The position numbers and the translations under genes are program-made. The notes under the pieces are model-generated. The model had not been told where the DNA came from. It searched no databases and saw nothing but the letters and a program-made list of their open reading frames with translations. Source: Mycoplana dimorpha (lineage in GTDB: Bacteria; Pseudomonadota; Alphaproteobacteria; Rhizobiales; Rhizobiaceae). From it: a stretch of 64,000 bases of DNA. The stretch lies in assembly GCF_003046475.1 (NCBI RefSeq), contig NZ_PZZZ01000002.1, positions 124,001-188,000 on the forward strand, written 5' to 3'. Shown piece after piece: positions 17,080 to 25,766 of the stretch (the first letter of the stretch is position 1; each line of letters opens with the position of its first letter).

Positions 17080-17850
17080 GTGGTGACGACGGCTGAACCC
17101 CTTGGCCCTGACGAGATCGAACGGTACCGGCGGCATATCGTGCTCGCCGAGATCGGCGGTGCCGGGCAGCAGAAGCTCAAGAATGCCGCCGTGCTCGTCA
17201 TCGGCGCCGGCGGCCTCGGGGCGCCGGTCCTGCAGTATCTCGCCGCTGCCGGCGTCGGCCGCATCGGCATCGTCGACGACGACACCGTCTCCCTCTCGAA
17301 CCTGCAGCGCCAGGTGATCCATAACACCGCCGCGATCGGCCGAAGCAAGGCGGAAAGTGCGGCCGAGGCGATCGCTCTGCTCAACCCGCATGTCGCGGTG
17401 AGCGGCTTCGAGACGCGCTTCACGCCGGAGAACGGCCCGACGCTCTTGCAAGGCTTCGATCTTCTGATCGACGGGACGGACAATTTCGCGACACGCTATG
17501 CGGCGGCGGAGGTGGCAGAAGCCGTGCGCGTGCCGCTCGTCTCCGGTGCCCTCGGGCGCTTCGATGGTTCGCTGACGGTGCTGAAGCCGTGGGAGACGGC
17601 CCCTGACGGCCGGCAAAATCCGCGTTATCGCGACCTTTTTCCCGCCCCGCCGCCGCCCGGCGTCGTTCCCTCCTGCGCCGAAGCCGGCATTGTCGGCGCC
17701 CTCGCCGGCGTCATCGGCACGCTCATGGCCATGGAGGCGATCAAGGTGATCACCGGCGCCGGAGAACCGTTGATCGGCCGACTGTTGCTCTATGACGGGC
17801 TTGCGGCCCGGTTCGAGGTGATGCGCTACCGCCGCCGTGAAGCGGTGTAG
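17080..17850 (+). CDS. MoeB/ThiF/HesA-type adenylyltransferase without zinc cysteines
   Basis: A 256-residue E1-like enzyme that adenylates the C-terminal glycine of a ubiquitin-like sulfur carrier (MoaD or ThiS) for molybdopterin or thiamine synthesis. The Rossmann loop is GAGGLG (42-47); further landmarks are LQRQVIH, DGTDNF (131-136) and the conserved Cys199 (VPSCAEAG). The two CxxC pairs that bind structural zinc in E. coli MoeB are missing: the first site reads RYRD (182-185) and the C-terminus ends in MRYRRREAV without Cys. There is no rhodanese domain. Tandem GTG codons at 17080/17083 with GGAG at 17072 form the start. Whether it serves MoaD, ThiS or both cannot be told. Confidence 0.85.
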   Translation: MVTTAEPLGPDEIERYRRHIVLAEIGGAGQQKLKNAAVLVIGAGGLGAPVLQYLAAAGVGRIGIVDDDTVSLSNLQRQVIHNTAAIGRSKAESAAEAIALLNPHVAVSGFETRFTPENGPTLLQGFDLLIDGTDNFATRYAAAEVAEAVRVPLVSGALGRFDGSLTVLKPWETAPDGRQNPRYRDLFPAPPPPGVVPSCAEAGIVGALAGVIGTLMAMEAIKVITGAGEPLIGRLLLYDGLAARFEVMRYRRREAV

Positions 17851-17890
17851 CCGTCCGGGTCGGATTCAGCCGAGCCTTCTCAGTCGCGTC

Positions 17891-18895
17891 TCAGGTGCGC
17901 CCCGGCAACACGCGGTCCGGTGGGCGATGGCCATCGAAGAAGGTGCGGATGTTGATCACCACCTTCTCCCCCATGTCGATGCGGCCTTCGAGGGTCGCCG
18001 ATCCCATATGCGGCAGCAGCACCACCTTGCCCTCCATCGCAAGGCGCACCAGCTTCGGATTGACCGCTGGCTCGTGTTCGAACACGTCGAGCCCGGCGCC
18101 GGCGATCTTGCCTTCCCGCAGGCACTTGATCAGCGCCGCCTCGTCGATGATGCCGCCGCGCGCGGTGTTGACGATGTAGCTCGACGGCTGCATCAGCGCC
18201 AGGCGCCGCGCGGACAACAGATGGTAGGTGGCGGGCGTCGAGGGACAGTTGACCGAGACGATGTCGACGCGCGCCAGCATCTGGTCGAGGCTGTCCCAAT
18301 AGGTCGCCTCGAGCGCCTCCTCGGTGGCCGGGCTGACGCGGTGGCGGTTGTGGTAGTGGATCGACAGGCCGAAGGCCTTGGCGCGGCGAGCGACCGCCGT
18401 GCCGATGCGTCCCATGCCGACAATGCCGAGCCGCTTGCCCCAGATGCGGTGGCCGAGCATCCAGGTCGGCGACCAGCCGGCCCATTCCCCCTTGCGGTCG
18501 GTCAGGAGGTGAGCACCCTCGGCGAGCCGGCGCGGAACCGACAGGATCAGCGCCATGGTCATGTCGGCGGTGTCCTCGGTGAGCACGTTCGGCGTGTTGG
18601 TGACGGTGATGCCGCGACGGGCGGCCGCGTCGACGTCGATGTGGTCGACGCCATTGGAAAAGCTGGCGATCAGCTTCAGTTGCGGACCCGCCTGCTCGAT
18701 GAGCGCGGCGTCGATCCGGTCGGTGACGGTCGGCACGAGCACGTCGTAGGTCTTCACCGCGGCGACGAGTTCCGGCTGGCTGCGCGGCGCGTCCTCGATG
18801 TTGAGCTCGGCGTCGAACAGTTCGCGCATGCGCGTCTCGACAACGTCGGGCAGGCGGCGGGTGAGGTAAACCTTCGGCTTCTTCCTGTTCGTCAT
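17891..18895 (-). CDS. D-2-hydroxyacid dehydrogenase (glyoxylate/hydroxypyruvate reductase-like)
   Basis: A 334-residue NAD(P)-dependent D-isomer 2-hydroxyacid dehydrogenase. The coenzyme domain has GMGRIG with flanking Val/Ile strands; the active-site triad is visible as Arg in NTARGG, Glu in the DVFEHEP block and His in LLPHMGSAT. The closest general pattern is glyoxylate reductase/glycerate dehydrogenase (GRHPR-like), reducing glyoxylate or hydroxypyruvate with NAD(P)H in the cytoplasm. ATG 18895 is a clear start. It is convergent with the moeB-like gene and stands alone. A second, more distant family member lies at 41701. Confidence 0.88.
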   Translation of the reverse strand: MTNRKKPKVYLTRRLPDVVETRMRELFDAELNIEDAPRSQPELVAAVKTYDVLVPTVTDRIDAALIEQAGPQLKLIASFSNGVDHIDVDAAARRGITVTNTPNVLTEDTADMTMALILSVPRRLAEGAHLLTDRKGEWAGWSPTWMLGHRIWGKRLGIVGMGRIGTAVARRAKAFGLSIHYHNRHRVSPATEEALEATYWDSLDQMLARVDIVSVNCPSTPATYHLLSARRLALMQPSSYIVNTARGGIIDEAALIKCLREGKIAGAGLDVFEHEPAVNPKLVRLAMEGKVVLLPHMGSATLEGRIDMGEKVVINIRTFFDGHRPPDRVLPGRT

Positions 18896-19071
18896 TGTCC
18901 GTGCGGGCGTCCTGTTGACGGGTTTTTAACCAAGTTGGGCAAGAGTTGCTTCATCAAGGGCATTTTCTACCAGACCCCGTCGCGAACACAATCCGCTCCG
19001 AAAGCCGGTCCCGTGATTTGCGCCGGCGAGGTCCGGCTGCCATTGCTCCAGGTTGGAAGTGGGATCCTGTC

Positions 19072-19605
19072 ATGCGTCGCTTACGTTTCCGCGGTTTCTC
19101 CGTCGCCCTCGCTGCTCTTGTCGTTGCCGGCGTACCGGCCGCCTTCGCGCAGGTCGCCAAGGGGCCGAGCGGCCTTCCCCTGCCACGCTTCGTCAGCCTG
19201 AAGGCCAAGAGCATCAATCTGCGGGTGGGCCCGAGCGTCGACTATGCGGTTGCCTGGCGCTACATGAAGTCCGGCGTGCCGGTCGAGATCATTCAGGAGT
19301 ATGACAACTGGCGGCGCATCCGCGATGCCGACGGAACCGAGGGCTGGGTAAACCAGGCCCTGCTTTCCGGGGAGCGGACGGCCATCGCCGCGCCGTGGAT
19401 GCGTGGCAAGGGGACCGACGTCTTCGTCGAGATGCGCAGTGCGCCGCAATCGTCGAGCGCAATCGTCGCCCGGCTGGAGCCAGGCGTGATGATCAAGATC
19501 GACGAATGCAATGGCGACTGGTGCCATGCCAACGCGCAAGGCACCGAAGGCTGGGTGCCGCAGGGCGAGGTCTGGGGCGCCTATCCGGGCGAAGCCTTCA
19601 AATAG
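19072..19605 (+). CDS. Exported protein with two bacterial SH3 domains
   Basis: A 177-residue protein with an Arg-rich start and signal peptide (VALAALVVAGVPAAFA, cleavage before Gln27). Two SH3b repeats follow, roughly 38-95 and 105-170; each holds the 'N/R-x-R-x-x-P/A' loop and ends in EGWV (ADGTEGWV and GTEGWVPQ). It probably sits in the periplasm and binds peptidoglycan or another envelope partner. No catalytic domain is present. ATG 19072 gives a proper signal peptide; the frame upstream to 18946 would hide it. It ends 7 bp from the convergent kinase gene. Function beyond envelope binding is unknown. Confidence 0.8.
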   Translation: MRRLRFRGFSVALAALVVAGVPAAFAQVAKGPSGLPLPRFVSLKAKSINLRVGPSVDYAVAWRYMKSGVPVEIIQEYDNWRRIRDADGTEGWVNQALLSGERTAIAAPWMRGKGTDVFVEMRSAPQSSSAIVARLEPGVMIKIDECNGDWCHANAQGTEGWVPQGEVWGAYPGEAFK

Positions 19606-19612
19606 AGGCCGT

Positions 19613-20605
19613 TCAGGCCAGCCCCGCCTCGGCTGCCGCCTCGGCGAGCGAAACCATCGGCCGCGGACCGATCTGCTCGATGACGATGCCGGCGGCGAGG
19701 CTGCCGAGCTTGCCGCAGACCTCCAGCGAACGTCCCTGCGTATAGCCGTAAAGGAAACCGGCCGCGTAGAGGTCGCCGGCCCCGGTCGTGTCGATGACGC
19801 GCTCGATCCGGCTCGCGTGCACGCGGGTCCGCTCGCCGCCGGCAAGCACAATCGAGCCTTCCTCGCTCATCGTGACCGCGGCCAGACGACAATCGGCGGC
19901 GATCATCGAGAGCGCCTGCTCGAAATCTTCGGTCTGGTAGAGCGCCAGCAGTTCGGCCCTGTTGGCGAACACGATGTCGACGGTGCCCGAGCGCATCAGC
20001 TCCAGGAATTCGTCGCGGTAGCGGTTGACGCAGAAGCTGTCGGACAGCGTCATCGCCATCTCGCGGCCGTTGGCGTGGGCGATGCGGGCGCAGGCGCGGA
20101 TCGCCTCCTTGGCGCGCGGCGGATCCCAGAGATAGCCTTCGAAATAGGTGACCTTGGCGGCCGCCACGACCGCTTCTTCCACGTCCTCCGGCCCGAGTTC
20201 GACACAGGCGCCGAGATAGGTGTTCATCGAGCGCTCCCCGTCCTCGGTGACGAAGATCATCGAGCGCGCGGTCGGCGGGTGCCGGTCGAGCGGTCTCGTG
20301 GCGAAATGGACGCCCTGGGCGTGGATGTCGTGGGTGAAGATCTCGCCGAGCTGGTCGCTGGCAACCTTGCCGAAATAGGCGGCGCGCCCGCCGAAGCTCG
20401 CAATCCCCGCCGCCGTGTTCCCGGCGCTGCCGCCGGAGGCTTCGACCGCCGGGCCCATCCGCGCATAGAGCAGTTCGGCGCGCTCCGCATCGATGAGATT
20501 CATCGCGCCCTTGATGATGCCGTTGTCGGCGAGGAAGCGATCGTCGCAGCGGGCGATGATGTCGACGATGGCGTTGCCGACCGTCAGCACGTCGAATTGG
20601 GTCAT
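19613..20605 (-). CDS. PfkB-family carbohydrate kinase, adenosine kinase-like
   Basis: A 330-residue ribokinase-fold kinase. The N-terminal signature is ASGGSAGNTAAGIASFGG and the C-terminal signature is DTTGAGDLYAAGF, where the Asp is the catalytic base and GAGD the anion hole. Overall pattern (FDVLTVGNAIVDI, NTYLGACVEL) is that of alphaproteobacterial adenosine kinases, which phosphorylate adenosine to AMP, but related enzymes use other nucleosides or sugars. It would be cytoplasmic. It is transcribed leftward after efp with a 72-bp gap. The window also carries an adenosine deaminase-type gene (59656), consistent with purine salvage. Confidence 0.85.
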   Translation of the reverse strand: MTQFDVLTVGNAIVDIIARCDDRFLADNGIIKGAMNLIDAERAELLYARMGPAVEASGGSAGNTAAGIASFGGRAAYFGKVASDQLGEIFTHDIHAQGVHFATRPLDRHPPTARSMIFVTEDGERSMNTYLGACVELGPEDVEEAVVAAAKVTYFEGYLWDPPRAKEAIRACARIAHANGREMAMTLSDSFCVNRYRDEFLELMRSGTVDIVFANRAELLALYQTEDFEQALSMIAADCRLAAVTMSEEGSIVLAGGERTRVHASRIERVIDTTGAGDLYAAGFLYGYTQGRSLEVCGKLGSLAAGIVIEQIGPRPMVSLAEAAAEAGLA

Positions 20606-20643
20606 GCGGATTCGTCCGTTTTCAGGGGGCGCCGATTAGAGTT

Positions 20644-20667
20644 CCGCCCGGCCGGTGGGCCAGGCGG
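20644..20667 (-). terminator. Weak GC-rich hairpin after efp
   Basis: CCGCC and GGCC pair with GGCC and GGCGG around a GGTG loop, with one mismatch. It lies just beyond the efp stop on the - strand and before the kinase gene. No T tract follows, so termination there is uncertain. Confidence 0.25.
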
Positions 20668-20677
20668 CAGGGGCATG

Positions 20678-21247
20678 TCAGTCCTTGGCGCGCTCGACGT
20701 AGGAGCCGTCTTCGGTGGCGATGACGACGCGGGTGCCGGCGGTGATGTGCGGCGGGACGAGCGTGCGCAGGCCGTTCGAGAGCATGGCGGGCTTGTAGGA
20801 CGAGGATGCGGTCTGACCCTTCACGACAGGCTCTGTCTCGACGATCTCCAGGACCACGTTGCGCGGCAGATCCAGCGCGATGGCGACGCCCTCGTGGGTG
20901 GACAGGATGACAGCCATGCCTTCCTGCAGATAGGCCTTGGCATCGCCGACGTCCTCGGCCGACATCGTCAGCTGGTCGTAGTTTTCCGGGTTCATGAAGT
21001 GGAAGCCGTCGCCGTCTTCATACAGGAAGGTATGCTCGCGGTCCTCGACATGGGCGCGCTCGACCTGCTCGGTGGTGCGGTAGCGCTCGGAGACCTTCAC
21101 GCCGTCGGAGATGCGGCGCATGTCGATCTGGGTGACCGGGGTGCCCTTGCCCGGATGGAAATTCTGCGCGGTGAGAACTACGTAGAGTTTGCCGTCGACG
21201 TCGAGCACGTTGCCCTTGCGGACGGAAGAAGCGATGATCTTTGCCAT
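20678..21247 (-). CDS. efp: Translation elongation factor P
   Basis: A 189-residue, three-domain EF-P, normal length. It binds between the P and E sites of stalled ribosomes and helps form peptide bonds at proline runs. The modification loop reads HPGKGTP with Lys34, the residue that EpmA decorates with beta-lysine in E. coli. The C-terminal domain ends in the conserved region [17 protein letters not shown]. It is divergent from epmA-epmB across 142 bp, so factor and modifying enzymes sit side by side. ATG 21247 is the start. Confidence 0.96.
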   Translation of the reverse strand: MAKIIASSVRKGNVLDVDGKLYVVLTAQNFHPGKGTPVTQIDMRRISDGVKVSERYRTTEQVERAHVEDREHTFLYEDGDGFHFMNPENYDQLTMSAEDVGDAKAYLQEGMAVILSTHEGVAIALDLPRNVVLEIVETEPVVKGQTASSSYKPAMLSNGLRTLVPPHITAGTRVVIATEDGSYVERAKD

Positions 21248-21389
21248 AAGTCTTCCTTGTAACTGGAGCGGCCGCGTCGTAGAGGACGGTCAAGTTATCC
21301 CCGGGCCGCAAAAAGCGGGATCGGGCCGCAACTAGCCTAATTTCCGGCAAAACGCCAGCGCATCCGCCGGAATCCGATAGAAACTTGCC

Positions 21390-22454
21390 ATGACCAAGAG
21401 CAGTCTCGCCCCGTCTCCCTGGTGGACGCCCGATGTCCATGCCGACCGCCGCCCCTTCCTTCTCGCCCGCAACCGCATCCAGGTGGCGCTGAGGGGCTAC
21501 TTCGCCGAGCGGGACTTCATCGAGGTCGATACCGCAACACTGCAGGCCTCGCCCGGCAACGAGGCGCATCTCCACGCCTTCCGCACCGAGGCGATCGGGC
21601 ATTCGGGCGCCGTGACGCCGCTCTACCTGCACACCTCGCCGGAATTCGCCTGCAAGAAGCTGCTATCGGCCGGCGAACGGCGGATCGCCTGCTTCGCCCA
21701 TGTCTATCGCAACCGCGAGCGCGGGCCGTTGCACCATCCCGAGTTCACCATGCTGGAATGGTACCGGGCACACGAGGGGTACGACGCGCTGATGGACGAC
21801 TGCGCCGCGATCCTGGCGCTTGCCGCAAGGACCACCGGCACGAGCCGGCTCATCTACCGCGGCGGCGAATGCGATCCCTTCGCCGCTCCGGAGCGGCTGA
21901 CGGTGGCTGACGCCTTCATGCGCTATGCGGCTCTCGACCTGCTCGCCACGATCCGGCCGGACGGCTCGACCGATCGCGATGCGCTGGCGCATGCGATGGT
22001 GGCCGGCGGCTTGCGGGTCGCCGCAGACGACACCTGGGCCGACCTGTTCAGCCGCGTCCTCGTCGAGCGCGTCGAGCCAAATCTCGGCTTCGGGCGGGCG
22101 ACGATCCTGTGCGAGTATCCGGTTGCCGAGGCGGCGCTGGCACGCCCCGCGCCGAACGACCCGCGCGTCGCCGAGCGGTTTGAGCTTTACGCTTGCGGCG
22201 TCGAACTGGCCAATGCCTTCGGAGAGCTGACGGATGCGGCCGAGCAGCGCCAGCGCTTCGGCCTGGAGATGGCCGAAAAGCAGCGGGTCTACGGTGAGAT
22301 CTACCCCCTCGACGAGGACTTTTTGGCGGCCCTCGAAATCATGCCCGAAGCGAGCGGCATTGCGCTCGGCTTCGACCGCCTGGTGATGCTGGCGACCGGT
22401 GCGGCACGCATCGACCAGGTTATCTGGGCGCCGGTGGTGGAGACCTCGCCATGA
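21390..22454 (+). CDS. epmA: EF-P--lysine ligase EpmA (lysyl-tRNA synthetase paralogue)
   Basis: A 354-residue class II synthetase core lacking the anticodon-binding domain of LysRS. Motif 2 starts at FAHVYRNRERG (102-112) and runs through HHPEFTMLEWY (115-125); motif 3 contains GFDR (327-330). It activates (R)-beta-lysine with ATP and attaches it to EF-P Lys34. LysRS-type substrate pocket residues TSPEF (82-86) are present. The stop overlaps the epmB start (ATGA), so the two enzymes are co-translated, and efp is the divergent neighbour. Together with the aa:CP ligase at 8666, this is the second synthetase paralogue in the window that charges a protein rather than tRNA. Confidence 0.94.
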   Translation: MTKSSLAPSPWWTPDVHADRRPFLLARNRIQVALRGYFAERDFIEVDTATLQASPGNEAHLHAFRTEAIGHSGAVTPLYLHTSPEFACKKLLSAGERRIACFAHVYRNRERGPLHHPEFTMLEWYRAHEGYDALMDDCAAILALAARTTGTSRLIYRGGECDPFAAPERLTVADAFMRYAALDLLATIRPDGSTDRDALAHAMVAGGLRVAADDTWADLFSRVLVERVEPNLGFGRATILCEYPVAEAALARPAPNDPRVAERFELYACGVELANAFGELTDAAEQRQRFGLEMAEKQRVYGEIYPLDEDFLAALEIMPEASGIALGFDRLVMLATGAARIDQVIWAPVVETSP

Positions 22455-23533
22455 CCCTTGCGCGCACGCTGCGTTCGGTTGCCGAGCTGGAGAAGGCGAG
22501 GCTGATGCCCGCGGGATCCTCCGGGAGCCCGGTCGCGCGTGTCGGCGAGCGCTACGCGGTTGCGGTCACGCCCGCGGTCGCCGCCCTGATCGATGGTAAT
22601 GATCCCAACGACCCGGTCGCGCGACAGTTCATTCCGGACGTCGCGGAGTTGACGGTGCTGGCGGAGGAACGCGCCGATCCGATCGGCGACCTCGCCCACA
22701 GCCCGGTCGAAGGCATCGTCCATCGCTACCCCGACCGGGTGTTGCTCAAGGCCGTGCACGTCTGCCCGGTCTACTGCCGGTTCTGCTTCCGCCGCGAGAT
22801 GGTCGGTCCAGCGGGACTTGGCACGCTCACGCCCGAGGAGCTGGACACTGCGATCGGCTACATCGCCGCACACCACGAGATCTGGGAGGTGATCCTGACC
22901 GGCGGTGATCCGCTGGTCCTGTCCGCTCGCCGGCTCAGGGAAATCATGGAGCGGCTCGCCGCGGTCGATCACCTGAAGGTCGTCCGGTTCCACACCCGCG
23001 TGCCGGTCGTCGAGCCGGAGAGGATCGATGCGGACCTGATTGAGGCTCTCAAGGCATCGGGCAAGACGACCTATGTCGCCCTGCATGCCAATCATCCGCG
23101 CGAGCTGACCGCGCCGGCGCGTGCCGCCTGCGCCCGCATGATCGATGCGGGGATCGCGATGATCAGCCAGACGGTCCTGCTGAAAGGCGTCAACGACGAC
23201 GCAGGTGTGCTGGCCGAACTGATGCGCGCCTTCGTCGAGAACCGCATCCGGCCCTATTACCTGCATCATCCCGACCTTGCGCCCGGCACCAGCCACTTCC
23301 GGCTGGGTCTCAACGAGGGCAGGGCGCTGGTGGAACAACTGCGCGGCCGGATTTCAGGCCTGTGCCAGCCGACCTATATCCTCGATATACCGGGCGGTCA
23401 CGGCAAGGTGCCCGTGCTTTCGCCGGCCGTGCAGGACAGCGGTGACGGCTGTTTTCGCATTGTCGACTTCCGCGGCGGACAGCACCTCTATCCGCCGCAG
23501 CCGGTGAGTGAACCGTACGAGGCGCAAGGCTAG
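22451..23533 (+). CDS. epmB: EF-P beta-lysylation protein EpmB (lysine 2,3-aminomutase-like radical SAM enzyme)
   Basis: A 360-residue radical-SAM, PLP-dependent aminomutase. The cluster motif is CPVYCRFCF, with Cys105, Cys109 and Cys112 binding the 4Fe-4S cluster. ILTGGDPLV and the C-terminal region SPAVQDSGDGCF fit the lysine aminomutase family; the conserved PGGHGKVP block holds the likely PLP Lys. It converts L-lysine to beta-lysine, the substrate of EpmA. Length matches EpmB rather than the longer catabolic KamA. It ends 20 bp from the convergent chemoreceptor gene. No EpmC hydroxylase is visible, as is usual outside gammaproteobacteria. Confidence 0.93.
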   Translation: MTLARTLRSVAELEKARLMPAGSSGSPVARVGERYAVAVTPAVAALIDGNDPNDPVARQFIPDVAELTVLAEERADPIGDLAHSPVEGIVHRYPDRVLLKAVHVCPVYCRFCFRREMVGPAGLGTLTPEELDTAIGYIAAHHEIWEVILTGGDPLVLSARRLREIMERLAAVDHLKVVRFHTRVPVVEPERIDADLIEALKASGKTTYVALHANHPRELTAPARAACARMIDAGIAMISQTVLLKGVNDDAGVLAELMRAFVENRIRPYYLHHPDLAPGTSHFRLGLNEGRALVEQLRGRISGLCQPTYILDIPGGHGKVPVLSPAVQDSGDGCFRIVDFRGGQHLYPPQPVSEPYEAQG

Positions 23534-23553
23534 CGCCTCCCGCCGGCAAGGGA

Positions 23554-25620
23554 TCAGAATTCCTCCCAGTCCGCGTCCTTGCTGGCTTCCGCGCGCGCGC
23601 CGAGCGCACCGAGCAGCTTCTGCTTCAACAGGTTCGCCGGTGAGGTGACGGCCCGCGATGTCGCGCTGGCGGCCTTCACGTTCCATTGGCCGCCGGACTT
23701 GCGCGGCAGCTGCGTGACGGTTCCAGCCAGAGGCCTCGCCGTCGAGCCCGCTTTCGCTGTCGTGACCGCGGCCGGCACAGTCTCAGCCACCGGCATGGCC
23801 TGATGGCTGGGTGCGCGTGCCGCATCGCCGTTGGCGACGCCGACGTTGAAGCGCGCGATCAGGGTGTTCAGCGCCTGCACGTCGTCGGCCATGCCGTGGC
23901 TCGCCGCAGTCGTCTCCTCTACCATTGCCGCGTTCTGCTGCGTTCCCTGGTCGATGCTGGCGACAGCGGTGTTTATCTCCGACAGGCCGCTCGCCTGTTC
24001 GCGAGCCGCCACCACGATCGCCTCCACGTGGCCGTTGATTTCCTGGACCTCCTCGACGATCGTTTCCAGTGCCTGTCCGGTCTGGTCGACGAGTGCGACG
24101 CCGTTCTGGACCTGTCCGCTCGAGGCGGTGATCAGCGCCTTGATCTCGCGCGCAGCCGTGGCCGAACGCTGGGCGAGTTCGCGCACTTCCTGGGCCACCA
24201 CCGCAAACCCCTTGCCGGCCTCGCCTGCACGGGCAGCTTCCACGCCGGCGTTCAGCGCCAGGAGGTTCGTCTGGAAGGCGATGTCGTCGATTACGCCGAT
24301 GATGTTGCCGATCTCGCCGGAGGAGCGTTCGATCTGCTGCATCGCGGAGATCGCGCGGCGTACGATATCGCCGGATCTTTCCGCCCCGTCGCGGGTGCGC
24401 GCTACAAGGGCGCCCGCTTCCTCCGCGCGGCGGGTCGAATCCTTCACCGTCGTCGTCACCTGCTCCAGCGCGGCCGCGGTCTCCTCGACCGAGGCGGCCT
24501 GGTGTTCGGTGCGGCGGGCGAGCGCGTCCGCCGCTTCCCGGATCTGGCGGGCGCTTGCATCGATCGTGCGGGCATTGTCGCCGACCTCGCAGAGCGCCTC
24601 CCTGAGGCGTGCAACCGAAATATTGAAATCCTGGCGGAGCCGGTCCAGATCGCCCTCGAACGGCGTCTCGATGGTGCACGTCATGTCGCCCGAGGCCAGG
24701 CTTTCGAGTGCATGCGCCAGCGACGCCATGGCGGCCTGGACCCTGGCGCTTTCCCGGTTGCGCTCCGCCTCGTGCGCCATGCGCTCGCCCTCGGCCAGCG
24801 CCCGGTCGGATGCGGCCTGCCGTTCCAGGCGCATGCGCTCGCCCGCGTTGTCGCGGAAGACGGCGACCGCCGCGGCCATTTCGCCGATCTCGTCGCGCCG
24901 CTCGGAATAGGGGATGTCCTGGCCGATGTTGCCGTCCGCCAGTTGCTTCATCGCGCCGGAGATGCCGTTCAGCGGCCGGACGACGCGGCGGTTGACGATG
25001 AAGATCGCCGCCGTGGCGAGTCCGACGGAGAGCAGAAGAGAGGCGATCGTCAGCTGGTACGCCAGCGCCTGTTCGGCGAGCGCCGCTTCGAGACCGCTCG
25101 CCGTGGTGCGCTCGTTGCTGGCGATGAGGCTCGCCAGCGCCGTCTTGATCCGGTCGGCCTCCTGTTTCATCGCGCCGTGGAAGATCTCAGCGGCCACGCC
25201 CTTGGCGGCCATGGCGGAGGCCTGCTTCAGCTTCTCCGATTCCGCCAGGTAGGCGGCGAAGATTTCCTTGATGGTGCCGACCACGCTTGCCGCCTCGCGA
25301 TCATCGGCAATCGTAGCCGCGTAGCTATCGAACTGTCTCGCCAGTGCGTCGGCGCGCTCGGTGATTGTGGCCTCGATCGCCGTCAGTTCATCCGGGGTTC
25401 TCGTCAGCATGTGATCGGAGTAGCTGCTTTGCAGTTCCGCAAAGTCATGATTGATCTGGAGGATCATACGCAACTGCGGCATGCGTTCATCGCCGATGCG
25501 CTCGAACTGGTCGGTGATGGTCGAGAGCGAGCGGAAGGCAATCGCACCTTGCAAGACACCGAGCACCACCATCAAAACGAAGAGCGCGGGAAGAAGCCTG
25601 CTGATCCTGATCGTGCGCAT
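23554..25620 (-). CDS. Methyl-accepting chemotaxis protein with CheR-docking tail
   Basis: A 688-residue transmembrane chemoreceptor. TM1 is about 8-30, a helical periplasmic ligand domain follows (about 31-188), then TM2 (about 190-210), HAMP (about 210-262), and a second HAMP-like linker to about 370. The signalling domain (about 370-600) contains the tip EVRELAQRSATAAREIK and the hairpin sequence FAVVAQEVRELA. The C-terminus, after a flexible Pro/Ala-rich tether, ends in DWEEF, an xWxxF-type pentapeptide that recruits CheR/CheB in other receptors. The ligand is unknown. An exact CtrA-type box lies 57-71 bp upstream of the ATG (25620). It is convergent with epmB. Confidence 0.95.
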   Translation of the reverse strand: MRTIRISRLLPALFVLMVVLGVLQGAIAFRSLSTITDQFERIGDERMPQLRMILQINHDFAELQSSYSDHMLTRTPDELTAIEATITERADALARQFDSYAATIADDREAASVVGTIKEIFAAYLAESEKLKQASAMAAKGVAAEIFHGAMKQEADRIKTALASLIASNERTTASGLEAALAEQALAYQLTIASLLLSVGLATAAIFIVNRRVVRPLNGISGAMKQLADGNIGQDIPYSERRDEIGEMAAAVAVFRDNAGERMRLERQAASDRALAEGERMAHEAERNRESARVQAAMASLAHALESLASGDMTCTIETPFEGDLDRLRQDFNISVARLREALCEVGDNARTIDASARQIREAADALARRTEHQAASVEETAAALEQVTTTVKDSTRRAEEAGALVARTRDGAERSGDIVRRAISAMQQIERSSGEIGNIIGVIDDIAFQTNLLALNAGVEAARAGEAGKGFAVVAQEVRELAQRSATAAREIKALITASSGQVQNGVALVDQTGQALETIVEEVQEINGHVEAIVVAAREQASGLSEINTAVASIDQGTQQNAAMVEETTAASHGMADDVQALNTLIARFNVGVANGDAARAPSHQAMPVAETVPAAVTTAKAGSTARPLAGTVTQLPRKSGGQWNVKAASATSRAVTSPANLLKQKLLGALGARAEASKDADWEEF

Positions 25621-25676
25621 GAAGTGTCCCCAAATATGCCTGTATAAACGTTTGCGCGGATTCTAGTTTCGGTTGT

Positions 25677-25691
25677 TTAACACGCACTTAA
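25677..25691. promoter_or_regulatory. CtrA-type box, exact TTAA-N7-TTAA
   Basis: TTAA, CACGCAC, TTAA: an exact consensus palindrome. It lies 57 bp before the chemoreceptor start (leftward) and 75 bp before the CysZ-like start (rightward), inside the only gap between them. Control of chemotaxis genes by CtrA is known in alphaproteobacteria, so the receptor is the more likely target. Binding is inferred. Confidence 0.55.
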
Positions 25692-25766
25692 TCGCCGGGC
25701 CCCGACGTCGGCTTGCGGGCCGGTCCTCCGGACCCTACATCGGCGCGACCAACAGGGAGAATACGG

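Noticed and set aside
23686-25647. 653-codon open frame antisense to the chemoreceptor
   Set aside because: An Arg/Gly/His-rich product typical of a GC-rich shadow frame; the chemoreceptor on the other strand has all domains in order.
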